Below, in pieces: positions 1-7,885 of a DNA stretch of 18,161 nucleotides. The stretch is taken from NCBI GenBank assembly GCA_030596245.1, contig JAUVKN010000042.1:1-18161 (forward strand). Direction: 5' to 3'. The DNA comes from Bacteroidia bacterium. Its GTDB lineage: Bacteria > Bacteroidota > Bacteroidia > Bacteroidales > GCA-2748055. Made by a program: the position numbers and the translations under genes. Position 1 is the first letter of the stretch; each line of letters opens with the position of its first letter. The notes beneath the pieces are model-generated. The model saw only the letters and a list, made by a program, of their open reading frames with translations. It searched no databases and was not told the DNA's origin.

Positions 1-102
1 CATGTGTGGGATGTGGAAATAAAGGATGAGCAAGGCAAACTTATTTCCATCAGCCGTGTTACTAATAGTGTTAAACCAAGAAAACAGAAAGCTTCACGCT
101 GA
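1..102 (+). CDS. C-terminal end of a hotdog-fold thioesterase, probable 1,4-dihydroxy-2-naphthoyl-CoA hydrolase (MenI)
   Basis: The window opens inside this gene; only the last 33 codons and a TGA stop at 100-102 are present. The visible peptide begins HVWDVEIKDEQGKLIS and continues ISRVTN. This is the typical last beta-strand pair of PaaI/YdiI-type hotdog thioesterases (E. coli YdiI has VWQIEIFDEKGRL followed by SSR.T). The tail after it is basic (KPRKQKASR). The stop lies 9 bases before the menF start, so it appears to be the first visible gene of the menaquinone operon. That position makes hydrolysis of dihydroxynaphthoyl-CoA to dihydroxynaphthoate, the step between MenB and MenA, the likely role. 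Catalytic residues lie outside the window, so the exact substrate is inferred from context only. Confidence 0.7.
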   Translation, partial: HVWDVEIKDEQGKLISISRVTNSVKPRKQKASR

Positions 103-111
103 GCGAATACA

Positions 112-1269
112 ATGAACGAGGGTCTCATAAAAATTCACAACGCCTGTATTTCCAAGAATCTGCCTGTTGTTACTTTTCGCAAGCCTCAGCAGGAGCATCC
201 GACTACATACATCCAAACCACTCCGGGCCATGTGCAGTGGAAGTCCATTCGTGATGTTTCGGCTCACACTGGATTTATCATGGCTCCATTCGATAGCCGC
301 AATGGGCACGACTATATGTTGATAAGGCCCGATCTGGTGCTGAACGGGCATCAACTTTCGGAGGAGCAACTAAAACTGGTGGAAGGAATAGAATCCAGAC
401 CACAACCTGCATGGAATGGGGAACTCCCGGTAGTGATCGGCAGGGAAACTTATATGGACCAGGTGAATGCCATCAAGTCATCCATCTCCACCGGTGCTTT
501 TCAGAAGGCAGTACTCTCGCGCATCAGGGTGATCGAAGGCAGTTATATTGACTTGATTCCCAAGCTGTTTCAAATTTTCTGTAGGAGGCATCCCAATGCA
601 TTTGTATACCTGTTTAAAAGTGATGATCACTTCTGGATGGGGGCTTCACCAGAGCCCCTGCTGAGACTATATGAAGGAAATATGTCAACTGTATCACTGG
701 CCGGAACCAGACCCTATGCTGAGAAACATATGGATATAAACCGTTGGACAGCGAAGGAGGTCCTTGAACAGGAGTATGTGACCCGTTATATCCATGACGT
801 ATTGCGGGCATTCCAGGTGAAGGACTATCGGGTAAGTTCCCCCTATGTGAAAAAAGCCGGCAACCTGGTTCATCTTCGGACTGACTTTGCATTTAGATTT
901 GAGAAGATAGCTGACCGGCTATGGGAATTTTTGGAAGCCATGCATCCCACACCAGCCGTAGCAGGACAACCCAAGGAGGATGCCATCAGCTATATCAAGA
1001 AACTGGAACCGCATGACAGGGATTATTACACTGGTTTTCTGGGCCCTGTATGTCAGGATAAGGAGATTGACCTCTTCGTGAACCTGCGTTGCCTGAAAAT
1101 TACTCCAGGGTATCTATCCCTTTATGTGGGTGGTGGCATTACACTGGATTCTGACCCATCCGATGAGTGGAATGAAACCGGGTGGAAGGTCGAATCGCTG
1201 CTTAAGATCCTGCGTACATACATCAAAAACCTGACCCCCGCGGATGCTGCACCACCAACATATAGCTGA
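112..1269 (+). CDS. menF: Isochorismate synthase MenF
   Basis: This 385-residue chorismate-binding enzyme converts chorismate to isochorismate, the committed step to menaquinone, in the cytoplasm. The N-terminal third is variable. The conserved core starts near residue 130 with QKAVLSR (K132 is the probable general base). It continues through GASPEP (177-182), LAGTRPYA (196-203), HPTPAVAG (278-285) and the C-terminal VNLRC and YVGGGI block (about 323-343), with a Mg-binding acidic stretch after it. The same core is shared by anthranilate and salicylate synthases, but menD directly downstream settles the assignment. The length is slightly below E. coli MenF (about 430), consistent with a short N-terminus. 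The start ATG lies 9 bases after the preceding stop. The last 26 bases overlap the start of menD in another frame, which suggests translational coupling. Confidence 0.95.
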   Translation: MNEGLIKIHNACISKNLPVVTFRKPQQEHPTTYIQTTPGHVQWKSIRDVSAHTGFIMAPFDSRNGHDYMLIRPDLVLNGHQLSEEQLKLVEGIESRPQPAWNGELPVVIGRETYMDQVNAIKSSISTGAFQKAVLSRIRVIEGSYIDLIPKLFQIFCRRHPNAFVYLFKSDDHFWMGASPEPLLRLYEGNMSTVSLAGTRPYAEKHMDINRWTAKEVLEQEYVTRYIHDVLRAFQVKDYRVSSPYVKKAGNLVHLRTDFAFRFEKIADRLWEFLEAMHPTPAVAGQPKEDAISYIKKLEPHDRDYYTGFLGPVCQDKEIDLFVNLRCLKITPGYLSLYVGGGITLDSDPSDEWNETGWKVESLLKILRTYIKNLTPADAAPPTYS

Positions 1270-2914
1270 GCTGGGCCCTTTGCTTGAGAAGCTGGATATC
1301 AGGCATGTGATCATCTCTCCCGGAAGCAGAAATGCTCCTTTAACCCAGCTCTTTACAGCCAGTAATTCATTTGAGTGCCATAGCATTGTTGATGAACGTT
1401 CAGCCGGTTATGTGGCCCTGGGAATGGCCCGGCAACTGAGGCAACCGGTTGTGGTGGTTACCACTTCGGGCACCGCTGTGCTCAACCTGGCACCGGCTGT
1501 GGCTGAGGCATTTTATCAACAGGTACCACTTGCTATTCTGACTGCGGACCGGCCACCGGAGAACATCTCTCAGTTTGATAACCAGGCGATCGACCAGATG
1601 GCGCCCTTTTATAATCATTCGAGAGGATTCTACGAGTTTCCGCTTGAATTAAGGAGTGAACATGAGTTGCAACAGGCACTCACGGCAGCGGAACAATTGA
1701 TACATGCAGCAATCAGCTATCCTGGCGGACCGGTGCATATTAATCTGCCCCTGGATGAGCCACTCTATGAGAGGTTACCCGGTCCGCTCCTTTCAGGAAA
1801 GGGTCTGGCATCAGAGCCCGGTCAACCAGACCTGGATCCCCCGGACCTGGATCCCCCGGATCTGGATTCAAATGAACTCAATCCCCTGGCAGTTGAATCC
1901 TGGTCAGCTTCGCAAAAGATACTGCTGTTGGCTGGAATGGGTGTGTGGGATGATGAACTCCGGTCCCTTATGGAGGAACTCACAAGGACCAAACAGCTGG
2001 TAATGGTGGCTGAAAATATTGCCAACATACCTTCAGATCAGGTCATCGCCAACCCGGAATTGGCCCTGGAAAGTGCTACTGAGGTAGAGCGAAAAGAGCT
2101 TGCACCGGACCTGGTAATTGCTTTCGGTGGACAGGTGGTCTCAAAGCGTTTAAAACTGTTTACCCAGTCCATTAAAGGCATGAAAACCAGGGTCATTGAA
2201 GGTGATCCCCGGGCAGCATTAAATGAGCTTGCTACAGCGGGAAGAGAGGCAGGCAAAGATGTTGAGAATGGTTTTTTGAAGGAATGGAAAAGGATCGAGA
2301 AACGTGGATTGGACCGGCTATCCGAATACCTGGACAGGGTTTCATTCTGTAACCTGACTGCTGTTCGTGATATCCTCTCTTTTATGCCAGCCCATGCAGT
2401 TGTTCATTTGGGAAACAGCGCAACCATTCGCTATTCCCAGTTGATGCCTGTAAGGTTTGATCTTACCTATTTTTCCAACAGGGGTACCTCTGGAATTGAC
2501 GGATGTGTTTCTGCCGCGGTGGGGGCAGCACTGTTTTCGGATCAGCTGCATCTGCTGCTGGTAGGAGATCTAAGTTTTGTATATGATTCCAATGCGCTGT
2601 GGAACCAAAAATTTCCGTCCAACCTGAAGATCATCGTATTGAACGATGGGGGTGGGGGGATCTTCCGGTTGCTTGATGGACCCGAGCGAATGGAATTCTT
2701 TGAAGAGTTTAGTGTAACCCATCACCCGGTATCTCTGGAATTGCTCTCACAATCCTTTGGCAGAAGTTACCAGAGGGCCCAGAACAAGGAGGAACTTATT
2801 GAAAAATTGGCAATCTTATATCAGCCAGGATCCTCCCTCTCCATCCTGGAAGTGAATACCTCCGACAGTGAAAATAGTCGTATCTTTAAGGAGTTTTTCA
2901 ATCAAAATCCATAG
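1244..2914 (+). CDS. menD: 2-succinyl-5-enolpyruvyl-6-hydroxy-3-cyclohexene-1-carboxylate synthase MenD
   Basis: This 556-residue thiamine diphosphate enzyme joins isochorismate and 2-oxoglutarate (with CO2 loss) to give SEPHCHC. The Pyr domain carries SPGSRNAPLT near residue 25, DERSAGYVALGMAR with the ThDP-activating Glu, TSGTAVLNLAPAV and LTADRPPE. The PP domain carries the cofactor motif GDLSFVYDSNALW followed by LNDGGGGIFRLL. The length matches the family. ATG 1244 is preferred because it puts the conserved SPGSR motif at the usual distance from the N-terminus, although it overlaps menF by 26 bases. A short proline/aspartate-rich linker between the first and middle domains contains a three-copy repeat (listed separately). 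menB begins 6 bases after the stop. Confidence 0.96.
   Translation: MLHHQHIAELGPLLEKLDIRHVIISPGSRNAPLTQLFTASNSFECHSIVDERSAGYVALGMARQLRQPVVVVTTSGTAVLNLAPAVAEAFYQQVPLAILTADRPPENISQFDNQAIDQMAPFYNHSRGFYEFPLELRSEHELQQALTAAEQLIHAAISYPGGPVHINLPLDEPLYERLPGPLLSGKGLASEPGQPDLDPPDLDPPDLDSNELNPLAVESWSASQKILLLAGMGVWDDELRSLMEELTRTKQLVMVAENIANIPSDQVIANPELALESATEVERKELAPDLVIAFGGQVVSKRLKLFTQSIKGMKTRVIEGDPRAALNELATAGREAGKDVENGFLKEWKRIEKRGLDRLSEYLDRVSFCNLTAVRDILSFMPAHAVVHLGNSATIRYSQLMPVRFDLTYFSNRGTSGIDGCVSAAVGAALFSDQLHLLLVGDLSFVYDSNALWNQKFPSNLKIIVLNDGGGGIFRLLDGPERMEFFEEFSVTHHPVSLELLSQSFGRSYQRAQNKEELIEKLAILYQPGSSLSILEVNTSDSENSRIFKEFFNQNP
1826..1870 (+). repeat. Three tandem 15-bp units inside menD
   Basis: Three consecutive 15-base units lie at 1826-1840, 1841-1855 and 1856-1870. 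The first two differ at one base and the third at four. They encode PDLDP, PDLDP and PDLDS in frame. They sit after the first (Pyr) domain of MenD, where the chain crosses to the middle domain, so the insertion is probably surface exposed and tolerated. The pattern is consistent with replication slippage. Confidence 0.9.
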
Positions 2915-2920
2915 CATACC

Positions 2921-3742
2921 ATGCAGAGAAGAGAGTGGAAACCGGTCAGGGAATTCGAGGAGATCAGATTTGAGTTTTTTGAAGGGATTGCCAGGATCAC
3001 CATCAATCGTCCCCATGTCTACAATGCATTTACCCCTGATACCACGCGGGAGATGAGTGAAGCGTTGGTATTTTGCAGGGAGATGACCGATGTACGGGTG
3101 GTGGTACTGACCGGTGAGGGAGATAAGGCGTTCTGCAGCGGGGGTGACCAGAATGTGAAAAGTTTTGCCGGGTACGTGGGCAAGGATGGCGTTCCCCGGC
3201 TCAATGTACTTGATGTGCAACGCCAGATCAGAAGCCTGCCTAAGCCTGTGATTGCCATGGTCAATGGTTATGCCATTGGTGGGGGACATGTCCTACATGT
3301 GGTGTGTGACCTCTCCATTGCGTCGGAAAATGCAAGGTTTGGACAGACCGGTCCCAAAGTGGGCAGTTTTGACGCGGGATTCGGCTCCTCCTACCTGGCC
3401 AGGCATGTTGGACAGAAAAAAGCCCGGGAGATCTGGTTCCTTTGTGAACAATATACAGCGGCTGAAGCCCTTGAAATGGGACTGGTAAACAAAGTGGTCC
3501 CCCTTGATCAGTTGGAAGATACTACGGTTGTATGGTGCAAGAAGATCATGCAGCATAGTCCCATTGCACTTCGAATGATAAAAGCGGGACTCAATGCTGA
3601 ACTGGACGGACAGGCGGGAATTCAGGAGCTGGCAGGGAATGCGACCATGCTTTATTACATGACAGAGGAAGCGCAGGAGGGTAAAAATGCTTTCCTGGAG
3701 AAACGCGAGCCTGACTGGGACCAATTTCCCAAACTACCTTAG
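2921..3742 (+). CDS. menB: 1,4-dihydroxy-2-naphthoyl-CoA synthase MenB (type I)
   Basis: This 273-residue crotonase-family enzyme closes the second ring of the naphthoquinone, turning o-succinylbenzoyl-CoA into dihydroxynaphthoyl-CoA. Diagnostic features are CSGGDQ (72-77), the oxyanion-hole stretch GYAIGGGH (116-123), FGQTGPKVGSFDAG (140-153) and REIWFLC (169-175). The C-terminal half is very close to E. coli MenB in wording (QAGIQELAGNATML, YYMTEEAQEG). The QTG residues at 142-144 and W172 correspond to the residues that bind bicarbonate in type I MenB proteins. Type II enzymes such as that of M. tuberculosis have Asp in place of this Gly, so a bicarbonate-dependent enzyme is expected. The start lies 6 bases after the menD stop and the length is normal. 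Confidence 0.97.
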   Translation: MQRREWKPVREFEEIRFEFFEGIARITINRPHVYNAFTPDTTREMSEALVFCREMTDVRVVVLTGEGDKAFCSGGDQNVKSFAGYVGKDGVPRLNVLDVQRQIRSLPKPVIAMVNGYAIGGGHVLHVVCDLSIASENARFGQTGPKVGSFDAGFGSSYLARHVGQKKAREIWFLCEQYTAAEALEMGLVNKVVPLDQLEDTTVVWCKKIMQHSPIALRMIKAGLNAELDGQAGIQELAGNATMLYYMTEEAQEGKNAFLEKREPDWDQFPKLP

Positions 3743-3779
3743 CTGGCACCTGAAAGAAAATAACTAGTTTTGTCATTGT

Positions 3780-4682
3780 ATGAATGGTATTACAATTTGG
3801 CTTAAGGCGTTCAGATTACGCACCCTGCCATTGGCACTTTCTGCCACCATCCTTGGAAGTTTCCTGGGGTACGCGGAAAACAGATTCAAATGGGGTGTAT
3901 TTATATTCGGAACACTCACCACCCTCTTCCTGCAGATCCTCTCTAATCTGGCAAATGACTATGGTGATGCAAAGAAGGGAACCGATAACGAACAGAGACT
4001 AGGACCGTTGCGGGTTACACAGACAGGACTTGTGACCCAGAATCAGATGCGGGCGATGATTGTTTTGTTTGTGGTATTAAGCCTTGTATCTGGTTCACTG
4101 TTGATCTGGTTCGGGCTTAGAGGGGGTGATCTCCTGCTATATTCGGTTTTTTTCCTCCTTGGATTCTCAGCCATTTTTGTCGCTATTAAATATACCATTG
4201 GTAAAAGACCTTATGGCTATGTGGGATTTGGGGACATCATGGTGTTTATCTATTTCGGGATCCTGGGAGTGGCTGGAACCTATTTCCTTCATACCCAGTC
4301 ATTCCATCTGAGCATCCTGCTCCCGGCCTCTTCCATAGGTCTGCTCAGTGTGGGTGTGTTAAACCTGAACAACCTTAGAGATCATGAAAATGACGCCGTA
4401 AATGGGAAGAACACCCTGGTGGTACGTATGGGTGTTCCCTGGGCCAAGGTCTATCATGTGATTTTGCTTTTTACTGCATTCCTGCTGGGGCTGGGCTATA
4501 CAATTATACATTTTGAATCTTACTTTCAATTAATATTCCTGCTTCCACTTCCCCTTCTTGCCTCCGACATCAAGAAGGTGATTACCAATACCGTTCCGGT
4601 GGAACTAAACGAAGAGTTAAAGAAACTGGCAGTGGCCACACTGCTCTTTTCACTATCATTCGGACTCGGACTGGTTCTGTAA
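3780..4682 (+). CDS. menA: 1,4-dihydroxy-2-naphthoate polyprenyltransferase MenA
   Basis: This 300-residue UbiA-family integral membrane prenyltransferase attaches the isoprenoid tail to dihydroxynaphthoate, giving demethylmenaquinone. The first Asp-rich motif is NDYGDAKKGTD (59-69), followed by the MenA-typical LGPLRVTQTGLV. The second is NLRDHENDAVNGKNTL (198-213). Both coordinate Mg-diphosphate. Hydrophobic segments near 15-31, 38-56, 91-110, 118-137, 151-170, 177-196, 223-243, 247-262 and 283-300 fit the nine-helix UbiA fold. It follows menB after a 37-base gap, the largest gap within the men genes, and its TAA is followed immediately by the menC ATG with no spacer. menA inside the men operon is a common Bacteroidota arrangement. 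Confidence 0.95.
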   Translation: MNGITIWLKAFRLRTLPLALSATILGSFLGYAENRFKWGVFIFGTLTTLFLQILSNLANDYGDAKKGTDNEQRLGPLRVTQTGLVTQNQMRAMIVLFVVLSLVSGSLLIWFGLRGGDLLLYSVFFLLGFSAIFVAIKYTIGKRPYGYVGFGDIMVFIYFGILGVAGTYFLHTQSFHLSILLPASSIGLLSVGVLNLNNLRDHENDAVNGKNTLVVRMGVPWAKVYHVILLFTAFLLGLGYTIIHFESYFQLIFLLPLPLLASDIKKVITNTVPVELNEELKKLAVATLLFSLSFGLGLVL

Positions 4683-5735
4683 ATGGTTGAGGCTACATAT
4701 ATCAGCCATCCGTTGCACTTCAGGCACCCATCAGGCACCTCGCGTGGCGTGTTGCATGAAAAGCCTTGTTGGTTTATCAAATTAACCGGTCAAAATGGTG
4801 TGACTGGTTTGGGCGAGGTGTCATTTATTCCCGGGTTAAGCGTGGAGGATCCGGATGAGATTGAGATCCAACTGGATCATGTTTGTAAACTCATCAGTAA
4901 GGGTGAGATGGATCCCGGGCAGGAGCTGCCCTCACTGCCAGGAATACAATTTGCTCTGGAGAGTGCCATGATTGATCTGGATCGGGGTGGAAAAAGGATT
5001 CTTTTCAGATCTGATTTTACAGCCGGGAAAGCCGGGATCCTTATCAATGGGCTCATATGGATGGGTGACCGATCCTACATGAAAAAGCAGATCAGCGATA
5101 AACTTGATCAGGGATTCAGGGTGTTGAAATTGAAAGTGGGTGCCATGAAACCGGAGGAGGAGGTTGAGGTCGTTGCCTGGATACGTTCGGAGTATGATTC
5201 TGGTGACCTGGAGATACGTCTTGATGCCAATGGAGCATGGTCCCCGGAGGAGGCGCCCGTCAGGATGTCCCAATTTGCAAAATTCGGGATACACTCCATT
5301 GAACAACCCATCGGTGCGGGTCAGCTCCAGGAGATGGCAGCACTCTGTTCCGATCCGGTCATTCCTGTTGCATTGGATGAGGAGCTGATCGGAATAACTT
5401 CTTCTGAAGAGCGACACCGTTTGATGGAACAAATCAAGCCTGCCTATATTATTTTGAAACCCGGACTGCTTGGAGGGTTTTCAGTGGCCAATGAGTGGAT
5501 CCAATTTGCAAACCAGCTGGGTGCTGACTGGTGGGTGACCTCGGCGCTTGAATCCTCAGTGGGGCTTAATGCCATTGCCCAATGGACCTGCCAGCTTGGT
5601 GTTTCCATGCCTCAGGGACTGGGTACAGGAATGATCTACAGTAACAATATTCATTCCCCTCTTCTGATGGAGCAGAACCGGCTATGGTACAGACCGGAGA
5701 GGGAATGGAAGCTGCAATCTATCATCGATCAATGA
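4683..5735 (+). CDS. menC: o-Succinylbenzoate synthase MenC
   Basis: This 350-residue enolase-superfamily enzyme dehydrates SHCHC to o-succinylbenzoate. The catalytic set of the muconate-lactonizing-enzyme subgroup is complete. The KxK motif is K149-L-K151. The metal ligands are D181 (in DANGAW), E207 (in IEQP) and D232 (in ALDEE). The second lysine is K259 (in ILKPGLLGG). An N-terminal capping domain spans about residues 1-115 and the barrel follows. The C-terminal QGLGTG is also typical. The ATG directly abuts the menA stop. o-Succinylbenzoate synthases share this scaffold with N-acylamino-acid racemases and dipeptide epimerases, but the position between menA and menE leaves little doubt. 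Confidence 0.94.
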   Translation: MVEATYISHPLHFRHPSGTSRGVLHEKPCWFIKLTGQNGVTGLGEVSFIPGLSVEDPDEIEIQLDHVCKLISKGEMDPGQELPSLPGIQFALESAMIDLDRGGKRILFRSDFTAGKAGILINGLIWMGDRSYMKKQISDKLDQGFRVLKLKVGAMKPEEEVEVVAWIRSEYDSGDLEIRLDANGAWSPEEAPVRMSQFAKFGIHSIEQPIGAGQLQEMAALCSDPVIPVALDEELIGITSSEERHRLMEQIKPAYIILKPGLLGGFSVANEWIQFANQLGADWWVTSALESSVGLNAIAQWTCQLGVSMPQGLGTGMIYSNNIHSPLLMEQNRLWYRPEREWKLQSIIDQ

Positions 5736-5744
5736 GTCAGGCAG

Positions 5745-6824
5745 ATGGGACGAGATGAGATATTTCATTTGGACGGGAGCTCCTACAGTAAAGCAGAACT
5801 ATTGGATTTTTGCCAGGAGGTCAGCCTGGAACCCGGCATACCCGGGTGGAAAAGGGATGTTTTTTCGTTTGTAAGACTGTTTCTGGATCCTGCTGAAGGA
5901 GCAATTTCGCAAAAAACCAGTGGGACCACAGGTGATCCAAAACTGTATGTGCTGAAAAGAGATTCCATGATCTGCAGCGCCAGGAAGACCATTCAGTTTT
6001 TTGAGCTGCAGCCAGGCGATCGTGCTTTGCTCTGTTTACCCATGCGATATATAGCAGGCAAGATGATGGTGGTCAGGGCACTGGTAGGCGGATTGGATCT
6101 GGTTATGGCGGAGCCTTCCGCACGACCTTTAAAGGAGCTTAATGGTTCCGTCGACTTCGGGGCGATGGTACCCCTGCAGGTGCATGAATCAATTCAACAC
6201 AGGGACGATCTCTCCCTGGTGGAAAGATTGCTCATCGGTGGGGGTGAACTTCACCCCTCCATTAAAGAAGAGCTTACCCGGCATGGATCTACGGCCGTAT
6301 ATGAATCCTTTGCCATGACCGAGACCTACACACATTTTGCCCTGAAACGCATCAATGGTGAGCGGCCGGATCATGATTTCCATTTACTGGATGGCGTATC
6401 AGTCACTCTGGATGAACGCGGTTGCCTGGTGGTTGATGTACCGGGAGTTACTGACGGAGCTGTGTCGACCAATGACCTGGTAGAGATCACCCCTTCGGAC
6501 AGAGGTTTCCGGTGGCTGGGCAGGTATGACAATGTGATCAAATCCGGGGGTATTAAGATCGTGCCCGAAATGCTGGAACAACAGATCACCCGGTTGATTG
6601 GAAACAGGTGCCTTGTGCTTCCGGAAAAGGATACAAAACTGGGGGAGAAACTGACCCTGTTGGTTGAATACGGAGAACTGGATCCACCTGTTAATGCGTG
6701 GTTGGATCTGCTGCATAAAGAGCTTTCCGGGTATGAAACTCCCAAACGGATTGTGACCGTTAAAGAAATTCCCCGGAACCAATCTTTTAAGCCTGACCGG
6801 GGGGCGGCCAGGATCTTTCTTTGA
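5745..6824 (+). CDS. menE: o-Succinylbenzoate-CoA ligase MenE (short form)
   Basis: This 359-residue adenylate-forming enzyme activates o-succinylbenzoate with ATP and CoA. It has the phosphate loop TSGTTGDPK (58-66), the YESFAMTET adenine-binding motif (186-194), D244, GRYDNVIKSGGIKI (259-272, hinge into the C-terminal lid) and a final PRNQSFKPDR, where K349 is the probable catalytic lysine. It is about 100 residues shorter than B. subtilis MenE, lacking much of the usual N-terminal subdomain before the P-loop. This short form is what I expect in Bacteroidota men clusters and is not evidence of truncation here. The start lies 9 bases after the menC stop. The TGA at 6822-6824 lies inside the first bases of the aldolase remnant that follows. 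Confidence 0.92.
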   Translation: MGRDEIFHLDGSSYSKAELLDFCQEVSLEPGIPGWKRDVFSFVRLFLDPAEGAISQKTSGTTGDPKLYVLKRDSMICSARKTIQFFELQPGDRALLCLPMRYIAGKMMVVRALVGGLDLVMAEPSARPLKELNGSVDFGAMVPLQVHESIQHRDDLSLVERLLIGGGELHPSIKEELTRHGSTAVYESFAMTETYTHFALKRINGERPDHDFHLLDGVSVTLDERGCLVVDVPGVTDGAVSTNDLVEITPSDRGFRWLGRYDNVIKSGGIKIVPEMLEQQITRLIGNRCLVLPEKDTKLGEKLTLLVEYGELDPPVNAWLDLLHKELSGYETPKRIVTVKEIPRNQSFKPDRGAARIFL

Positions 6825-7005
6825 TCCTCGGAACAGAAGTAAAAGGAGTCCCTTCCGGGGAAATTAAAAAAGCCATATCTTACGGTATCTGCAAAGTCAA
6901 TATTGCTACTGATGCCCGAATGATATGGACGAATTGGAAAAGTTATACATTGAAAAATTCAAGTTGTTGGGTGCCACAAATAAAACTGGAGATTTTAAGT
7001 CATGA
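6821..7005 (+). pseudogene. Remnant of a class II fructose-bisphosphate-type aldolase (possible former iolJ)
   Basis: Two pieces of the C-terminal part of a class II aldolase can be read in different frames. In the frame of base 6821 the peptide runs GVPSGEIKKAISYGICKVNI then ATDARMIWT, which resembles the family's GVPxxEIxKAI, KVNIxTD and R stretch in the last part of the barrel. From about 6922, in the frame of base 6922, it continues DMDELEKLYIEKFKLLGATN then KTGDFKS and TGA at 7003-7005, which matches the family's C-terminus. The linking segment normally found between these pieces (roughly 25-30 residues) is missing, and the frame changes at about 6920-6931. All of the N-terminal catalytic part, including the zinc histidines, is absent; the remnant begins where menE ends. 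The TGA overlaps the iolB ATG (ATGA), so the original gene was probably the operon gene before iolB. Confidence 0.75.
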
Positions 7006-7877
7006 TAAACAGGGACAAAAAGTATCCATTGCTTATTAAATCAAAGGAAGGTGAAGAGGTGTATCAACGCATTTTGAAAGAGGATGCGGGATGGGAATAC
7101 CTCAATTTTGAAGCCCGGATCATGAAAAAGGATGGAACCTGGAGTGGTCATACCGGGAACAATGAATATGGTATTATTCTGCTTGGAGGTAACTATAAAG
7201 TAAAGACAGACCGGGGAAGCTGGGAAACAGTCAATGGCAGAAAAGATGTTTTCACCGGCATTGCACACACACTTTATCTGCCCAGGAATACAGCTTTTGA
7301 ATTAACAGCAGTAAGTGAGTTTCTTGATCTTGGATATGGATGGTGTGAGACAGATCAGGATCATCCTGCCTGTTTCAAGACCCCCGAAGAAGCTGCCATT
7401 GAGATACGGGGCGGAGATAATGCCACACGTCAGATCAACAGCCTGCTCCAACCTGGCTTCAACTGCCACAGGCTGGTTTCGGTAGAGGTCTATACCCCCT
7501 CTGGTAACTGGTCCTCTTTCCCCCCTCACAAACACGACACCCGGAAGATTGATGCACAGGGAAATGTGATCGAAGCCAATTTGCACGAGACCTATTTCTA
7601 TAAGATTGATAAGCCTCAGGGATTCGCCATTCAGCAAGTCTATAACGACGACCGAACTCTTGATGAGATAGCCGTGGCAAACAACAATGATGTGGTTCTG
7701 GTGCCCGAAGGCTACCATCCTGTTGCCGCCGGCCATGGGTACAATGTGTACTATCTTAATTTTCTGGCTGGCAGTGATCAGCTGCTGGCCAATACAGATG
7801 ATCCGGATCACAAATGGATCTATGATTCGTGGAAGGGACTTGATCCCAGAATTCCTATGGTAAAAGCTAACAAATAA
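7002..7877 (+). CDS. iolB: 5-Deoxy-glucuronate isomerase IolB
   Basis: This 291-residue bicupin of the KduI/IolB family isomerises 5-deoxy-D-glucuronate to 2-deoxy-5-keto-D-gluconate (DKG) in the cytoplasm. The second cupin carries the metal-binding set: PPHKHD (H176 and H178), HETYFY (E196) and EGYHPV (H239). The N-terminal half has the family's WxYLxFE and TGNNEYGIILLGG pattern. Length and motifs agree with B. subtilis IolB. The ATG overlaps the stop of the aldolase remnant, and iolC begins 8 bases after its stop. No promoter could be identified in the short region before it, so transcription may start within or beyond menE. Confidence 0.95.
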   Translation: MINRDKKYPLLIKSKEGEEVYQRILKEDAGWEYLNFEARIMKKDGTWSGHTGNNEYGIILLGGNYKVKTDRGSWETVNGRKDVFTGIAHTLYLPRNTAFELTAVSEFLDLGYGWCETDQDHPACFKTPEEAAIEIRGGDNATRQINSLLQPGFNCHRLVSVEVYTPSGNWSSFPPHKHDTRKIDAQGNVIEANLHETYFYKIDKPQGFAIQQVYNDDRTLDEIAVANNNDVVLVPEGYHPVAAGHGYNVYYLNFLAGSDQLLANTDDPDHKWIYDSWKGLDPRIPMVKANK

Positions 7878-7885
7878 GTCCAACC

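Noticed and set aside
2816..3289. Long open frames on the - strand opposite menB and elsewhere (for example opposite menC and the oxidoreductase)
   Set aside because: They lie wholly within well-supported + strand genes, have no family resemblance, and follow from the codon use of the genes opposite.
3765..3772. TAGTTTTG, a perfect match to the Bacteroidota -7 motif just before menA
   Set aside because: It would start transcription at about the first base of the menA ATG, and no TTG -33 element lies at the right distance. menA is more simply transcribed with menB.
6948..6962. Small palindrome TTGAA-AAA-TTCAA before iolB as an operator
   Set aside because: The arms are only five bases, AT-rich, and it lies inside the conserved aldolase remnant coding IEKFK.
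6821..7039. A 72-codon open frame starting with TTG after menE, as a small protein gene
   Set aside because: Only its first half resembles anything (class II aldolase). The second half is frame-shifted sequence that reads as aldolase C-terminus in another frame and then runs into iolB, so it is a pseudogene rather than a gene.
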